Source: UBA1309 sp047605645 | GTDB taxonomy: Bacteria; Bacteroidota; Bacteroidia; Bacteroidales; Dysgonomonadaceae | Assembly: GCA_047605645.1 (NCBI GenBank) | Contig: JASGFJ010000020.1 | Coordinates: 1-64,000, forward strand | Reading direction: 5' to 3' | Length of the DNA: 64,000 bases | In this document: piece after piece, positions 35,621 through 44,307 of the stretch | Layout: each line of letters opens with the position of its first letter | How positions within the stretch are numbered: the first letter of the stretch is position 1 | Translations under genes and position numbers: made by a program | Notes under the pieces: generated by a model | Databases searched by the model: none | Seen by the model: only the letters and a program-made list of their open reading frames with translations | What the model was told of the DNA's origin: nothing

Positions 35621-35806
35621 ATGAAAAAGATTGCATTTTTAATTGTGATAACCTTCTGTTTTTGTTGTGGGCGAAGAGTAGAAAGAAAAGACCAGGTTAT
35701 ACTCGACAGAATAGAATATGTCTATAAATTAAAATCGGTCATCGATAAAAATCTTTGGGACCGATTTAATGACAAAAAGTTTGATGTTATTACAAAAAGG
35801 CAGTAG
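35621..35806 (+). CDS. Short lipoprotein, possibly truncated
   Basis: 61 residues. The N-terminus is a lipoprotein signal with two adjacent cysteines ('ITFCFCCGRR'). The remainder is short and charged and stops abruptly at 'FDVITKRQ', so the gene may be truncated. No family is recognised. It is the last of the + strand small genes and begins 32 bases after the palindromic repeat. Confidence 0.4.
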   Translation: MKKIAFLIVITFCFCCGRRVERKDQVILDRIEYVYKLKSVIDKNLWDRFNDKKFDVITKRQ

Positions 35807-35865
35807 ATTTTTTTAAAGTTCAGCTTTGAGAAAGGGCGGGAATTGCACGATCGAGCCTCTTTTTG

Positions 35866-36615
35866 TCACTCCAATACTTTATAACGGGATTTGGCAACCG
35901 CCAACGAAACCGCGTTAAAATGCCACCATTCACCTTTTACCGTAAGAAAACCAGCATCTGACATCACCCGGCGAAGTAATTGCCGATTGTGCATTTGTTC
36001 CTTATTGAGCAATCCTTCTTCGACCAAAGCAGCTTCGTTCCGAATGCCGGCCGCTTTTCCAAAATAATCAAAAGGAGTTCCCATGTCCAACAACGAGCTA
36101 TCCGCCGCATAACAGATACTAAGATCTACTGCACATCCGTAATTGTGGAGCCCGGTGCGGGAAGGATTCGCGACATAATCACGCTGAGGCGTACCGGCTA
36201 CGACACGATACATTTTACGTTGAATACTCATCGGGCGTGCAGCATCCCAGATAATCAAACTTAATTCCGGGTGAGATTGTTGCAACAATCGCTGAGCCTT
36301 CACCAGCTTCATCGCAGCAACCTTCTGTAGATAAACTGTGCGCAAAGTATCGTAAAGGACAACCTTTGTAAAATTAGAAGAGGTGGCATAGCGTAAATCG
36401 TGATGAATACTTGAATCAAGCGAAATAACATCTACCAATCCGGCCTGTTCCAAAAAACACTCCAGCCGGCTTTTCGTTTGTTGAAGTACCGGACTTTTCG
36501 TTTTCAATTGTACTGTGCGAACGGGCTTGTCCGGTTCGGAAGCTGACGGGCGACAACCAGCCAACAATAGCAACAGGACAACTGGGAAAATGCCATATTT
36601 GCCAATGTATTTCAT
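35866..36615 (-). CDS. D-Ala-D-Ala dipeptidase (VanX/DdpX-type), lipoprotein
   Basis: 249 residues. A lipobox 'LLLAGC' places the acylated cysteine at residue 21. The M15D peptidase domain has the zinc ligands in 'GLHNYGCAVDLS' (His and Asp) and 'KGEWWHFN' (the catalytic Glu and third-ligand His), plus 'WDAARPMSIQRKMY'. These enzymes split D-Ala-D-Ala; periplasmic forms salvage it from peptidoglycan turnover, whereas VanX belongs to resistance clusters with VanH and VanA. No vanHA genes are present, so recycling is more likely. The start overlaps the end of the upstream GH3 fusion gene by four bases. Confidence 0.88.
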   Translation of the reverse strand: MKYIGKYGIFPVVLLLLLAGCRPSASEPDKPVRTVQLKTKSPVLQQTKSRLECFLEQAGLVDVISLDSSIHHDLRYATSSNFTKVVLYDTLRTVYLQKVAAMKLVKAQRLLQQSHPELSLIIWDAARPMSIQRKMYRVVAGTPQRDYVANPSRTGLHNYGCAVDLSICYAADSSLLDMGTPFDYFGKAAGIRNEAALVEEGLLNKEQMHNRQLLRRVMSDAGFLTVKGEWWHFNAVSLAVAKSRYKVLE

Positions 36616-39587
36616 CGGTATCTGATAAGCGATCGGTAAATAGCCTCCTGGATGCGTGTACGAATTCCCATAGAGATTAATTTCCTGTTTACACGGGATT
36701 CATTCACCCGGTTGGAAAGAAAAATATAGATGAGTTTGTTATCCGGATCAACCCAAAAACAAGTTCCGGTAAATCCGGTATGGCCGTATGTACCCGAAGG
36801 CGTACCATAACTGGTCGGACTGTTCTTCAAAGAGAGCGGATCGGGTTTATCAAAGCCCAATCCCCGACGTGAGCGAGCGCTTTTCGACATAGTGAAATAG
36901 TCACAGGTTTTCTCCGACAAATACCGTTCACCTCCATACATTCCCCGGTTAAGCCACATTTGATAGAGTTTGGCTAAATCGTTTGCAGAAGAGAAAAGCC
37001 CTGCATTTCCGGAGATTCCACCAAAGAAGGCAGCCGCCTCATCGTCCACATATCCTTGCAAAAGCTGTTTTCTCAGAAATTGGTCATTCTCAGTCGGCAC
37101 AATCTGTGAGATATCAAATTTTTGAAGAGGCAGATAGGTCGTTGTCGTTGCACCTAATTTTTTGAAAAAGTTTTTCTGAACAAAATCACTCAAATTTGTA
37201 TTGGTGGCCGATTCTACAACTTCCCGAAGCAGAATAAAATTCAGGTCACTGTATTCATACGAATTTTTTCCTCGAATAGGATCCTCCGCAATTTCCTGTA
37301 AAGCCAAATGACGCAATTTGTATGAGCCGTATATATCTTTGGCAATCTGTAGAGAAAAACTATCTTTCGGTGTGGAAGAAATCAAATCGGGGCGGAAGGA
37401 AAAATCAGGATTTGCCCAAGTGCCGGCATCGTATTTTACCGTATGTTTTGAATCCCTGACCGAAGAGAACAAAGAACCACTGTAACTCGATTTATCGATG
37501 GCATTCATATAAAAAGGGAGAAATGCCCGAAGACCGGTCTCATGATACAAAGCATCACGAATGGTCAGTTTGTCTTTGTTGGTATTTCTCAATTCGGGAA
37601 TAAACTTTGACAAATAATCCGTTGTACTGATTTTATCCTGATCATAAATTTTCATGATAGCCGGCAAAGTAGACGACGCTTTGGACATAGATGCAAGATC
37701 GTACAAATCGGAAGTATTCACCGACTTTCCACCCTGATAATCAAATCGGCCGAAAGCTTTGTTATAAACGACCACGCCATCTTTCACCACAAACACCTGA
37801 CAACCGGGAAAAGCCTTCGCGTCAAGTCCTTCCTGCACAATTTTATCAATAGCTGCCAGTTTCTCAGAGTTGAAACCAACTTCTTCCGGGATGGAATACG
37901 CCAATCTGGTTTTTGCCGTTGCAAAACCTGTTCCCTTTTTAAACAAACCCTGTACAGAAACGGGCAATCCGGCATCAATGGCTATTCCTCCGAAAATTCC
38001 CTGAGCAGCATATACCTGCGCCATGTCCGTATTTTCATACGAACAAAAAACAGCAGCCGCCTTCTTGATCAACCCTTCATAACTATCCATTTCGTAAGGA
38101 GTTGTGAAGAAATTAAGGATCACATCACGCCCCTCACACAATTTATCCAACTCCTCCTGACTAAAACTCCGTTTTGAATTCACGGATATAACGATCGTGT
38201 TATAATCTGCCATTTTCTTGACAACTGCAGCCAAACGGCTGTTGTCAGAGACACTGTAAGCATCCACTTTCGTGTAAAGGTTGAGCGTCTGCTGCAAAGA
38301 CAAGTCGGCGTTTCCTCCTAAGGATATCAGCGCAATAGTACGTGTATCAAGTCCTTTTAAAGGAATAATTCCTTTTTCATTTTTTAAAAGCGTAATGGAT
38401 TTCTCATTCAATTTCCGGTTGAGCCAGTCTGCGTTCACGGAATTAAGATCTGACAACAGCGTTGCAGTAGAGACAGGTTTGTATCTGTTCAACCCAAACT
38501 GATATTTATACGTGAGAACTTTCCGGCATTTTTCATTGATGAGTTCTTCTGTTATGGTTTTCGCAGCTAGTGCTTCTTTTATCGCATTAAATTCCCGTGT
38601 GGGGCTTCCCGGCCCCAGTAAAATATCATTTCCGGCAAGCAGTGCCCTTACGCTCATATTGGGTTGGTTCGAAACTCCTCGCATCATCAAGGCATCGGTA
38701 AAGACTAATCCCTGAAAGCCGTATTCATCAATCAGTATTTTTTGAATAATGTTTTTCGACAAAGACGAAGGTTGTTCCAGACTATCCAGAGCCGGCACAT
38801 TTAGGTGTCCGATCATCATTCCTCCCAAACCGGCCTGAATATATTTCCGGAAAGGAATCAATTCATTATTTTCCAGGTGAGTTTTATCTGATTTAACGAC
38901 AGGAAGTGTATAATGGGAATCCGAAGCAGTGTCTCCATGTCCGGGAAAATGTTTGGCGACAGACAATATGCCGCCATCTTCAAGCCCTTTTGAATAAAGA
39001 ATACCCAAACGGGCAACATCCTGAGGGTCTTCACCGAAGGAACGCAACCCGATGACCGGATTGCGAGGATTACTATTCACATCAAGATCCGGTGCAAAAT
39101 TGACATGGATCCCCATTAATTTACATTCACGGGCAACTTCTTTTCCGTAATAATATGCCAGGGAGTCGTCTTTCAAAGCTCCCAGCATCATATTGCGCGG
39201 GAATCGGGGCGTATGTATCAGTCGCATGGCTAACCCCCATTCTCCATCCATCCCGACCATCAACGGGATACGCGCCTGGCTCTGAGAGAGATTAGTAAGC
39301 TCTGCCTGACTCAAGGGATCGCTGGACGAAAAAAGTATGCCGCCGACATGCTCTTTTTCTACCCACGACTTGATTCGCTTTTTGTTTGCCTCCGTCGTGT
39401 TTCCATCGGCAACAATCATTATCAACTGTCCAATCCGCTCATCCATCGACATGGAATTGAAAACCGAATCGACCCATTGATTCATTTTCCGGCTGCCGGC
39501 CTTTTTCAGAAAAGTAGGAGATATTTTCTCTGTCGCATGCAGAGAAAAAATACAGCAAAGAGAGATAAAGCTTACTAAATATTTCAT
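36612..39587 (-). CDS. GH3 N-acetylglucosaminidase/beta-lactamase-like fusion
   Basis: 991 residues from the ATG at 39587, which starts a signal peptide ('KYLVSFISLCCIFSLHA'). An upstream in-frame ATG at 39602 is possible. Residues about 30-380 are a NagZ-type glycoside hydrolase family 3 domain with the diagnostic 'KHFPGHGDTASDSH'. A GH3 C-terminal-like domain follows (to about 560), then a class C beta-lactamase/penicillin-binding-like domain with S-x-x-K as 'SMSK', Y-x-N as 'YSDLN' and 'HTG' in 'YGHTGFTG'. It probably trims muropeptides in the periplasm, the two activities being linked in one chain. It overlaps the dipeptidase gene. Confidence 0.88.
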   Translation of the reverse strand: MKYLVSFISLCCIFSLHATEKISPTFLKKAGSRKMNQWVDSVFNSMSMDERIGQLIMIVADGNTTEANKKRIKSWVEKEHVGGILFSSSDPLSQAELTNLSQSQARIPLMVGMDGEWGLAMRLIHTPRFPRNMMLGALKDDSLAYYYGKEVARECKLMGIHVNFAPDLDVNSNPRNPVIGLRSFGEDPQDVARLGILYSKGLEDGGILSVAKHFPGHGDTASDSHYTLPVVKSDKTHLENNELIPFRKYIQAGLGGMMIGHLNVPALDSLEQPSSLSKNIIQKILIDEYGFQGLVFTDALMMRGVSNQPNMSVRALLAGNDILLGPGSPTREFNAIKEALAAKTITEELINEKCRKVLTYKYQFGLNRYKPVSTATLLSDLNSVNADWLNRKLNEKSITLLKNEKGIIPLKGLDTRTIALISLGGNADLSLQQTLNLYTKVDAYSVSDNSRLAAVVKKMADYNTIVISVNSKRSFSQEELDKLCEGRDVILNFFTTPYEMDSYEGLIKKAAAVFCSYENTDMAQVYAAQGIFGGIAIDAGLPVSVQGLFKKGTGFATAKTRLAYSIPEEVGFNSEKLAAIDKIVQEGLDAKAFPGCQVFVVKDGVVVYNKAFGRFDYQGGKSVNTSDLYDLASMSKASSTLPAIMKIYDQDKISTTDYLSKFIPELRNTNKDKLTIRDALYHETGLRAFLPFYMNAIDKSSYSGSLFSSVRDSKHTVKYDAGTWANPDFSFRPDLISSTPKDSFSLQIAKDIYGSYKLRHLALQEIAEDPIRGKNSYEYSDLNFILLREVVESATNTNLSDFVQKNFFKKLGATTTTYLPLQKFDISQIVPTENDQFLRKQLLQGYVDDEAAAFFGGISGNAGLFSSANDLAKLYQMWLNRGMYGGERYLSEKTCDYFTMSKSARSRRGLGFDKPDPLSLKNSPTSYGTPSGTYGHTGFTGTCFWVDPDNKLIYIFLSNRVNESRVNRKLISMGIRTRIQEAIYRSLIRYR

Positions 39588-39603
39588 TTTCAGAGGATAC
39601 AAA

Positions 39604-40458
39604 TCATTTAGATGGTTTCACTTGTTCCATATCAACATCAATACGTCCGATGAAGGATCCGCTTTTACCCATCTGGTAAACTAATACATCTTTTCCATCA
39701 AGATTCTTATACATTTGAGGAGTTTCGAGATAGGTATGAGAATGTCCGCCAATGATGATATCAACGTATTTGGAATTTTGTGCCACTTCAGGATCGTTTA
39801 CCACACCGGGAGCCGATTCAAATCCGATATGCGACAATAAGATAATCAGGTCGCATTTCTCCTGCATTTTCAGGATACGGGCATATTTATTAACTGAATT
39901 CATAATCGGATTAAACACCATTCCTTCATATTTCTCGCTTTGAATCAAGCCCTGCGGATCGACGCCCACACCAATGACTCCTATTTTCATTCCGAATTTT
40001 CTCAAAATCACATAAGGTTGAATCAGACCTCTCAGCGGAGTATTCGAAAAATCATAGTTACAGTTCACAATCGGATATGTTGCTTTTTTCACAATTTCAG
40101 CAAGTCCCGGCAAACCATTATCAAATTCATGATTTCCCAATGTTCCGGCATCGTATTTCATCTTATCCATGGCTCCGATTTCCACTTCTCCTTTAAACAA
40201 GTTGAAATAAGGTGTTCCCTGAACAAAATCCCCCGCATCAAACAAGAGTACATTTTTGTTCTGCTTGCGGACTTCATTCAGATAAGTTGCCCGTCTGACA
40301 ACGCCTCCGGTATTCGGATTATCCCGATCTGAAGCAGGAAGCGGTTCGATACGGCTGTGTGTGTCATTGGTATGAATAATGACAAGGTGTTTGACATTTT
40401 TCGCCTGAAGGGCAAATGCCAGACAGAGGAAAACGATAAGTATATTTTTAGTTCTCAT
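39604..40458 (-). CDS. 5'-nucleotidase-type metallophosphatase (UshA N-domain)
   Basis: 284 residues with a signal peptide ('ILIVFLCLAFALQAK'). It holds only the catalytic calcineurin-like domain, with metal motifs 'HTNDTHSR', 'LLFDAGDFVQGTP', 'TLGNHEFD', 'LLSHIGFE' and 'IIGGHSHTY'. The substrate-binding C-terminal domain of UshA proteins is encoded separately by the gene just upstream (40488-41264). The two probably act together to remove phosphate from nucleotides in the periplasm. Confidence 0.88.
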   Translation of the reverse strand: MRTKNILIVFLCLAFALQAKNVKHLVIIHTNDTHSRIEPLPASDRDNPNTGGVVRRATYLNEVRKQNKNVLLFDAGDFVQGTPYFNLFKGEVEIGAMDKMKYDAGTLGNHEFDNGLPGLAEIVKKATYPIVNCNYDFSNTPLRGLIQPYVILRKFGMKIGVIGVGVDPQGLIQSEKYEGMVFNPIMNSVNKYARILKMQEKCDLIILLSHIGFESAPGVVNDPEVAQNSKYVDIIIGGHSHTYLETPQMYKNLDGKDVLVYQMGKSGSFIGRIDVDMEQVKPSK

Positions 40459-40487
40459 TGATGTTTTTTTTAAACGTTTTTATTGAT

Positions 40488-41264
40488 TTATTTGCTGATT
40501 AAGATACGACCATCCAATTGAGAATGCAGATTCTTGCCTTCCTTTGTCTGCTGCTTCACATAATCAATCATCATATCCCGAAGTGCCACACCGGTCTTTT
40601 TTACCTCCAAAGCATTTCTCATGGCAGCCATTCCGTCATTACCATCTGCAAGATAATCAATGGTTGAGATGGTATAGATCTTATCCGGATCGACCGGCTT
40701 TCCGTCTACCAAAGCACTGTGCAACTTTCCTCCGATACCCACCAAACGGACATTTGAAGAAATCCCGGCTCCGCCCATTTCAATATACGACTCAAACAAC
40801 GTCGTCAAATCCTTGCCTTTCAGCTTCACCAACACCACGGTGTTGTCGAAAGGATATATTTCGTATAAATTATCCAATGTAACAACCCCCTTAGGCATTC
40901 CGGCACGATGTCCATGTACATTCATAAAAGCTAAATCACAAGGAGTTTTGAGGTAATTATCACCAAAACGCTTCAATTGATCTGAAGTGAGATTTGTCAA
41001 AAGGCTCTCGGGACGTCCGGATTGCATACTCAAATCAGAGGTTGCTATCTGCACATTCATTGCTTTATCAAACTGCACTTTGTATCCGGCAACAAACTTT
41101 TGCATTGCTTTGTCCGGATGCCTGTCATACACATCTGTCATCACTGTGCGTGAGCCTTTCAGCCCGGCAACCTGATAAGCCCTCTGCGAACTACAAGCTA
41201 CAAGAAGAAGCGCCAGCATGAAACTACCGGCACTTTTTTTTAAGGTGGAAATGTTTAAATTCAT
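40488..41264 (-). CDS. 5'-nucleotidase C-terminal-domain lipoprotein
   Basis: 258 residues. A lipobox 'LLLVACSS' anchors it by Cys24. The rest matches the C-terminal nucleotide-binding domain of UshA-type enzymes: 'CDLAFMNVHGHRAGMPKGVVTLDNLYEIYPFDNTVVLVKLKG' (substrate pocket Asn and Arg) and 'IYTISTIDYLADGNDGM' with its aromatic base-stacking region. The catalytic metal domain is absent and lies in the next gene, 29 bases downstream. Confidence 0.85.
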   Translation of the reverse strand: MNLNISTLKKSAGSFMLALLLVACSSQRAYQVAGLKGSRTVMTDVYDRHPDKAMQKFVAGYKVQFDKAMNVQIATSDLSMQSGRPESLLTNLTSDQLKRFGDNYLKTPCDLAFMNVHGHRAGMPKGVVTLDNLYEIYPFDNTVVLVKLKGKDLTTLFESYIEMGGAGISSNVRLVGIGGKLHSALVDGKPVDPDKIYTISTIDYLADGNDGMAAMRNALEVKKTGVALRDMMIDYVKQQTKEGKNLHSQLDGRILISK

Positions 41265-42189
41265 ATTCTAATTTGAAAATATTTTATAAAATGAGATTGT
41301 AAAAACAGGCATAACAACCCCTATTTTTTATCTGATATGACAATCTTTTGAACACATCAGAGAACACCGTTGAACAAAATTACTATTTTGGAAATAAATT
41401 ACTTGTTAATTTAGGATATCTTAAACCTTTCAGGCATTCAAAATATCTCCCCGGAAGCTTTAGAGTACGAAAGGAATGTATATGCTGCATAAGCTTCACC
41501 CCCAAACCCGTTAATATACGAACATCCAATAGCTGGTAATGCGTTCTCAGGCACGTCTTTTCTATTTTGGTGAATTACCGGATATTATCTCTCCTCAAAA
41601 ATCCAGCAACAGCTTGATTTAATCGAAGACATACACATCAAACAGGGTACCGATTATACTCAGTCAATTCTCCGGAAGCAGTTGGATCGAAATATTCTCT
41701 GATAAAACTCAAGCGAGTCTGTTATAGACAGAAATTATTTATCCAATTCACCTATTTGAGAATCAATGAAAGAAGACAGTAATTTTGTCAGAAAAAAGCA
41801 CAAAAATAAAAATTGACCGGGATATGCAGACCTGTTTTGATGTAGGTTGAGCCATTCCCTTATCGTTTTAAGGAGTTTTAATTCTTCTGGATGGCCTCAC
41901 TTTAAAGGCCCCCTCATACTCAAAGATTAAAGTTGATATTTTTCGCTCTTGATTGCCTCCTTCTTCTCTCAGACACAAAGAGTGCATAAAAGAAAAATAC
42001 GACACAAAAAGGAGTACTCATTTTGCATCGTATCTATTAATATAAGACACTTTAGATTACCTCCGAATTACAAAGCTATTCTACTTGAGTTTCTTTCATT
42101 GCTTTGAACATACTATAATTCATTATTTTAATGTCATATCCTATCGCAATAAGGTAGTAGCATCTTACCGAAAGAACAACGTCAGAAAA
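41265..42189. other. Long intergenic region after the peptide operon
   Basis: It contains the operon terminator at 41990-42033. Several short frames exist, none with recognisable features, including none that looks convincingly like a small immunity protein. The stretch between 41340 and 41760 looks like decayed coding DNA but no product is identified. Confidence 0.4.
41990..42033 (-). terminator. Terminator of the peptide-export operon
   Basis: On the minus strand ATACGATGCAAAA pairs with TTTTTGTGTCGTAT around GAGTACTCC and runs into TTTTTCTTTTA. It lies about 157 bases after the stop of the last gene (42190), marking the likely operon end. Confidence 0.7.
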
Positions 42190-42933
42190 TCACTCATCTT
42201 TTCGCCATATACTTGTAAAATAATGGACTAAATAAGCATCTTGTAGTTTTTCGTTGAGTTGTTCCAGGTTTCTGTTTTCTAACAAGTCTTGAGTATCCGA
42301 TTTAGAAAAGGGAGATGCATATTTAGGAGGAATCAAATAAATCTCTGATTTATTCTCGTAGTGTGTATAGACATCAGTCAACATTAAAGGTCCTGTGGTG
42401 GTTAATACGTCAAACAATTTCTGATCCATGTTATCATACTTAAGAAATAACTCTTCTTGAGTCTCGCAAGAAGAGAAAACTCGATTGATGACTTTCTGGA
42501 TAAAAGGATGCTTAGGTATTACGCCGATAAAAGCATTATTAAAGTAAATATCTTTAGATAATGACATACAATGCTCTTTCGGTTCCAAAGAAAAACAACA
42601 TTCATGCTCACCGATTAATTCTTCTATCGGCTTGAGACATTCAGAGTCTATATCAACATACACACCTCCTAATTTATCTAAAATTAAGTATCGTATGGCG
42701 TCCCAACGTTGAATATCGTAAGGAAAAGATTCATATTTAGGCAGAAGTTCCGGATAAAAGAGAGCTATAAAATTATCCATATCAGCCTGTCCCCATAATT
42801 TATACTCCCATTCTGAATTATTAGTTTTCCATGTATCTGCGAAATTTTCAAAAACTTCAGGTATTGGTATAACTTTGTCAGACCACACCTGATGTATTAA
42901 TCGAGGTATTCTATTTATCATAAAGCAATTCAT
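42190..42933 (-). CDS. GT32-type glycosyltransferase (capsule/OCH1-like)
   Basis: 247 residues. The sequence follows the DXD-containing GT32 family: 'IPRLIHQVWSDKVIP' at the start, 'WDAIRYLILDKLGGVYVDIDSECLKPI' with the metal-binding D94-x-D96, then a region with 'NAFIGVIPKHPF' and 'TGPLMLTDVY'. Such enzymes transfer a sugar from a nucleotide donor to polysaccharide or protein. Here it is the last gene of the peptide-export operon, 64 bases after the HlyD gene, so the secreted peptide or an envelope component is a likely acceptor. Confidence 0.82.
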   Translation of the reverse strand: MNCFMINRIPRLIHQVWSDKVIPIPEVFENFADTWKTNNSEWEYKLWGQADMDNFIALFYPELLPKYESFPYDIQRWDAIRYLILDKLGGVYVDIDSECLKPIEELIGEHECCFSLEPKEHCMSLSKDIYFNNAFIGVIPKHPFIQKVINRVFSSCETQEELFLKYDNMDQKLFDVLTTTGPLMLTDVYTHYENKSEIYLIPPKYASPFSKSDTQDLLENRNLEQLNEKLQDAYLVHYFTSIWRKDE

Positions 42934-42997
42934 TTAATTGGAAAATTATCTACATAGATATTTTTAGATATTACTATTTCAAAATTATTTATTTTTC

Positions 42998-44302
42998 TCA
43001 ATCAGCCTGGCTTTGACTCCAAAGCTTGCGAAGTGGTAGAAACACTCTTTCCAACAGCGTTATATCATCTGTTATTATATCTACTTCGGCTTGCATCTCC
43101 GGCAGATAGGGCAAATATTTATTATAGGTAGTCTTCAGTCCTTCCGGAAAGATGATCTCCACGATGTAATTAAACTTGCCATCTGCGTCTTTTGCCGGAA
43201 CCAAAGAAATGTTATGAACAAGTCCTTTCACCATACCAAATTCATGATCCGGAAAGTTTAAAAAATGAACATTTACCTTTTGTCCTATTTTTACTTTGCC
43301 TGATCCATCCATGGGCATTGTCGCTTTTCCGATTAACTTTCCACCCTCTATGGGTATAATATTGAAGACATCCTCTTCTGCCTGTACATTTTGATTTTCT
43401 TTCCAGAAATTTGTAAAAACAACAATTCCCTCAATAGGAGATTTGAAAACATAATCGTTTTCCCATTTTCGGATCGCCATATTCAATTGATCGATATCGG
43501 TTCTCAATTGTACTTCTAACTCGCTTTTCTTATCAAGATATTGGTATTCATTATCTATTAGCGTTTCTTTTAAGTTACTTGTTTGCATAGTTGAGCTTTG
43601 CAAATTGACTTCCATATTTAAGATATTCAACGTTATATCCAATACTTTACTCCTAGACAATTCAAGATCCTCGTCGCTGATTATCCCTCTCCTATTCAAT
43701 AGAGAATCACGCTTGTATTGATTCAGTGCCAATTGTTTTTTCTCGTAAACAAAAGTAAGCTGTTTTGATTGCCGGGAATGCAGATCTGCATATTCCCGTA
43801 TTTTCCGTTCTGAAATTGATATCTTGCTTTTATAATAATCCAGACTATTAAAATTCTGATACTTGATTAAATCGGTGTAATAGTTGGCATACAAAGACTG
43901 TAGGTCACCAATTATTAAATCTTTACGAGGCAATGAATCTAAATACATTTTATTTTGAGCCAAGCAATTTAAATAGTTTTTAAGATAAAGTACGTCTTCT
44001 AATCTGGCCGGATTCTCAATGGTTGCGAGATATGTATTCTGAGGTATCCTTTGTTTATCTGCAATAGTTAAGTTTTTTATCTTGCCCGAATTCTTCGCCT
44101 TCAGAGTGATAGGAGGAGTCGTACTTATAAGCGACATCGAAGCTTTAACGACATCTGGATATTTAAATATAGCACTGCCGACAATAATCAGAATAATAAT
44201 AATTGAAACAATTAAAATTCCAAACCTTAATATCCAATGAGGTACACTTCCTAATACCTCTTGTACCGGTTGACTTTTAAATTCTTGATTTTCTTGACTC
44301 AT
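42998..44302 (-). CDS. HlyD-family adaptor for peptide export
   Basis: 434 residues. One N-terminal transmembrane segment (about 27-47) is followed by a biotinyl/lipoyl half-motif ('TLKAKNSGKIKNLTIADKQRIPQNTYLATI'), a long coiled-coil hairpin (about 100-280), the second half 'SPIEGIVVFTNFWKENQNVQAEEDVFNIIP' and a beta-barrel domain ('GQKVNVHFLNFPDHEFGMVKGLV'). It belongs to the adaptors that pair with C39-type ABC exporters, whose gene ends five bases upstream. It would carry the matured peptide across the periplasm, with an outer-membrane channel encoded elsewhere. Confidence 0.9.
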   Translation of the reverse strand: MSQENQEFKSQPVQEVLGSVPHWILRFGILIVSIIIILIIVGSAIFKYPDVVKASMSLISTTPPITLKAKNSGKIKNLTIADKQRIPQNTYLATIENPARLEDVLYLKNYLNCLAQNKMYLDSLPRKDLIIGDLQSLYANYYTDLIKYQNFNSLDYYKSKISISERKIREYADLHSRQSKQLTFVYEKKQLALNQYKRDSLLNRRGIISDEDLELSRSKVLDITLNILNMEVNLQSSTMQTSNLKETLIDNEYQYLDKKSELEVQLRTDIDQLNMAIRKWENDYVFKSPIEGIVVFTNFWKENQNVQAEEDVFNIIPIEGGKLIGKATMPMDGSGKVKIGQKVNVHFLNFPDHEFGMVKGLVHNISLVPAKDADGKFNYIVEIIFPEGLKTTYNKYLPYLPEMQAEVDIITDDITLLERVFLPLRKLWSQSQAD

Positions 44303-44307
44303 ATAAA

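Noticed and set aside
42034..42189. Search for an immunity gene after the last operon gene
   Set aside because: Only frames under 20 codons; none supported.
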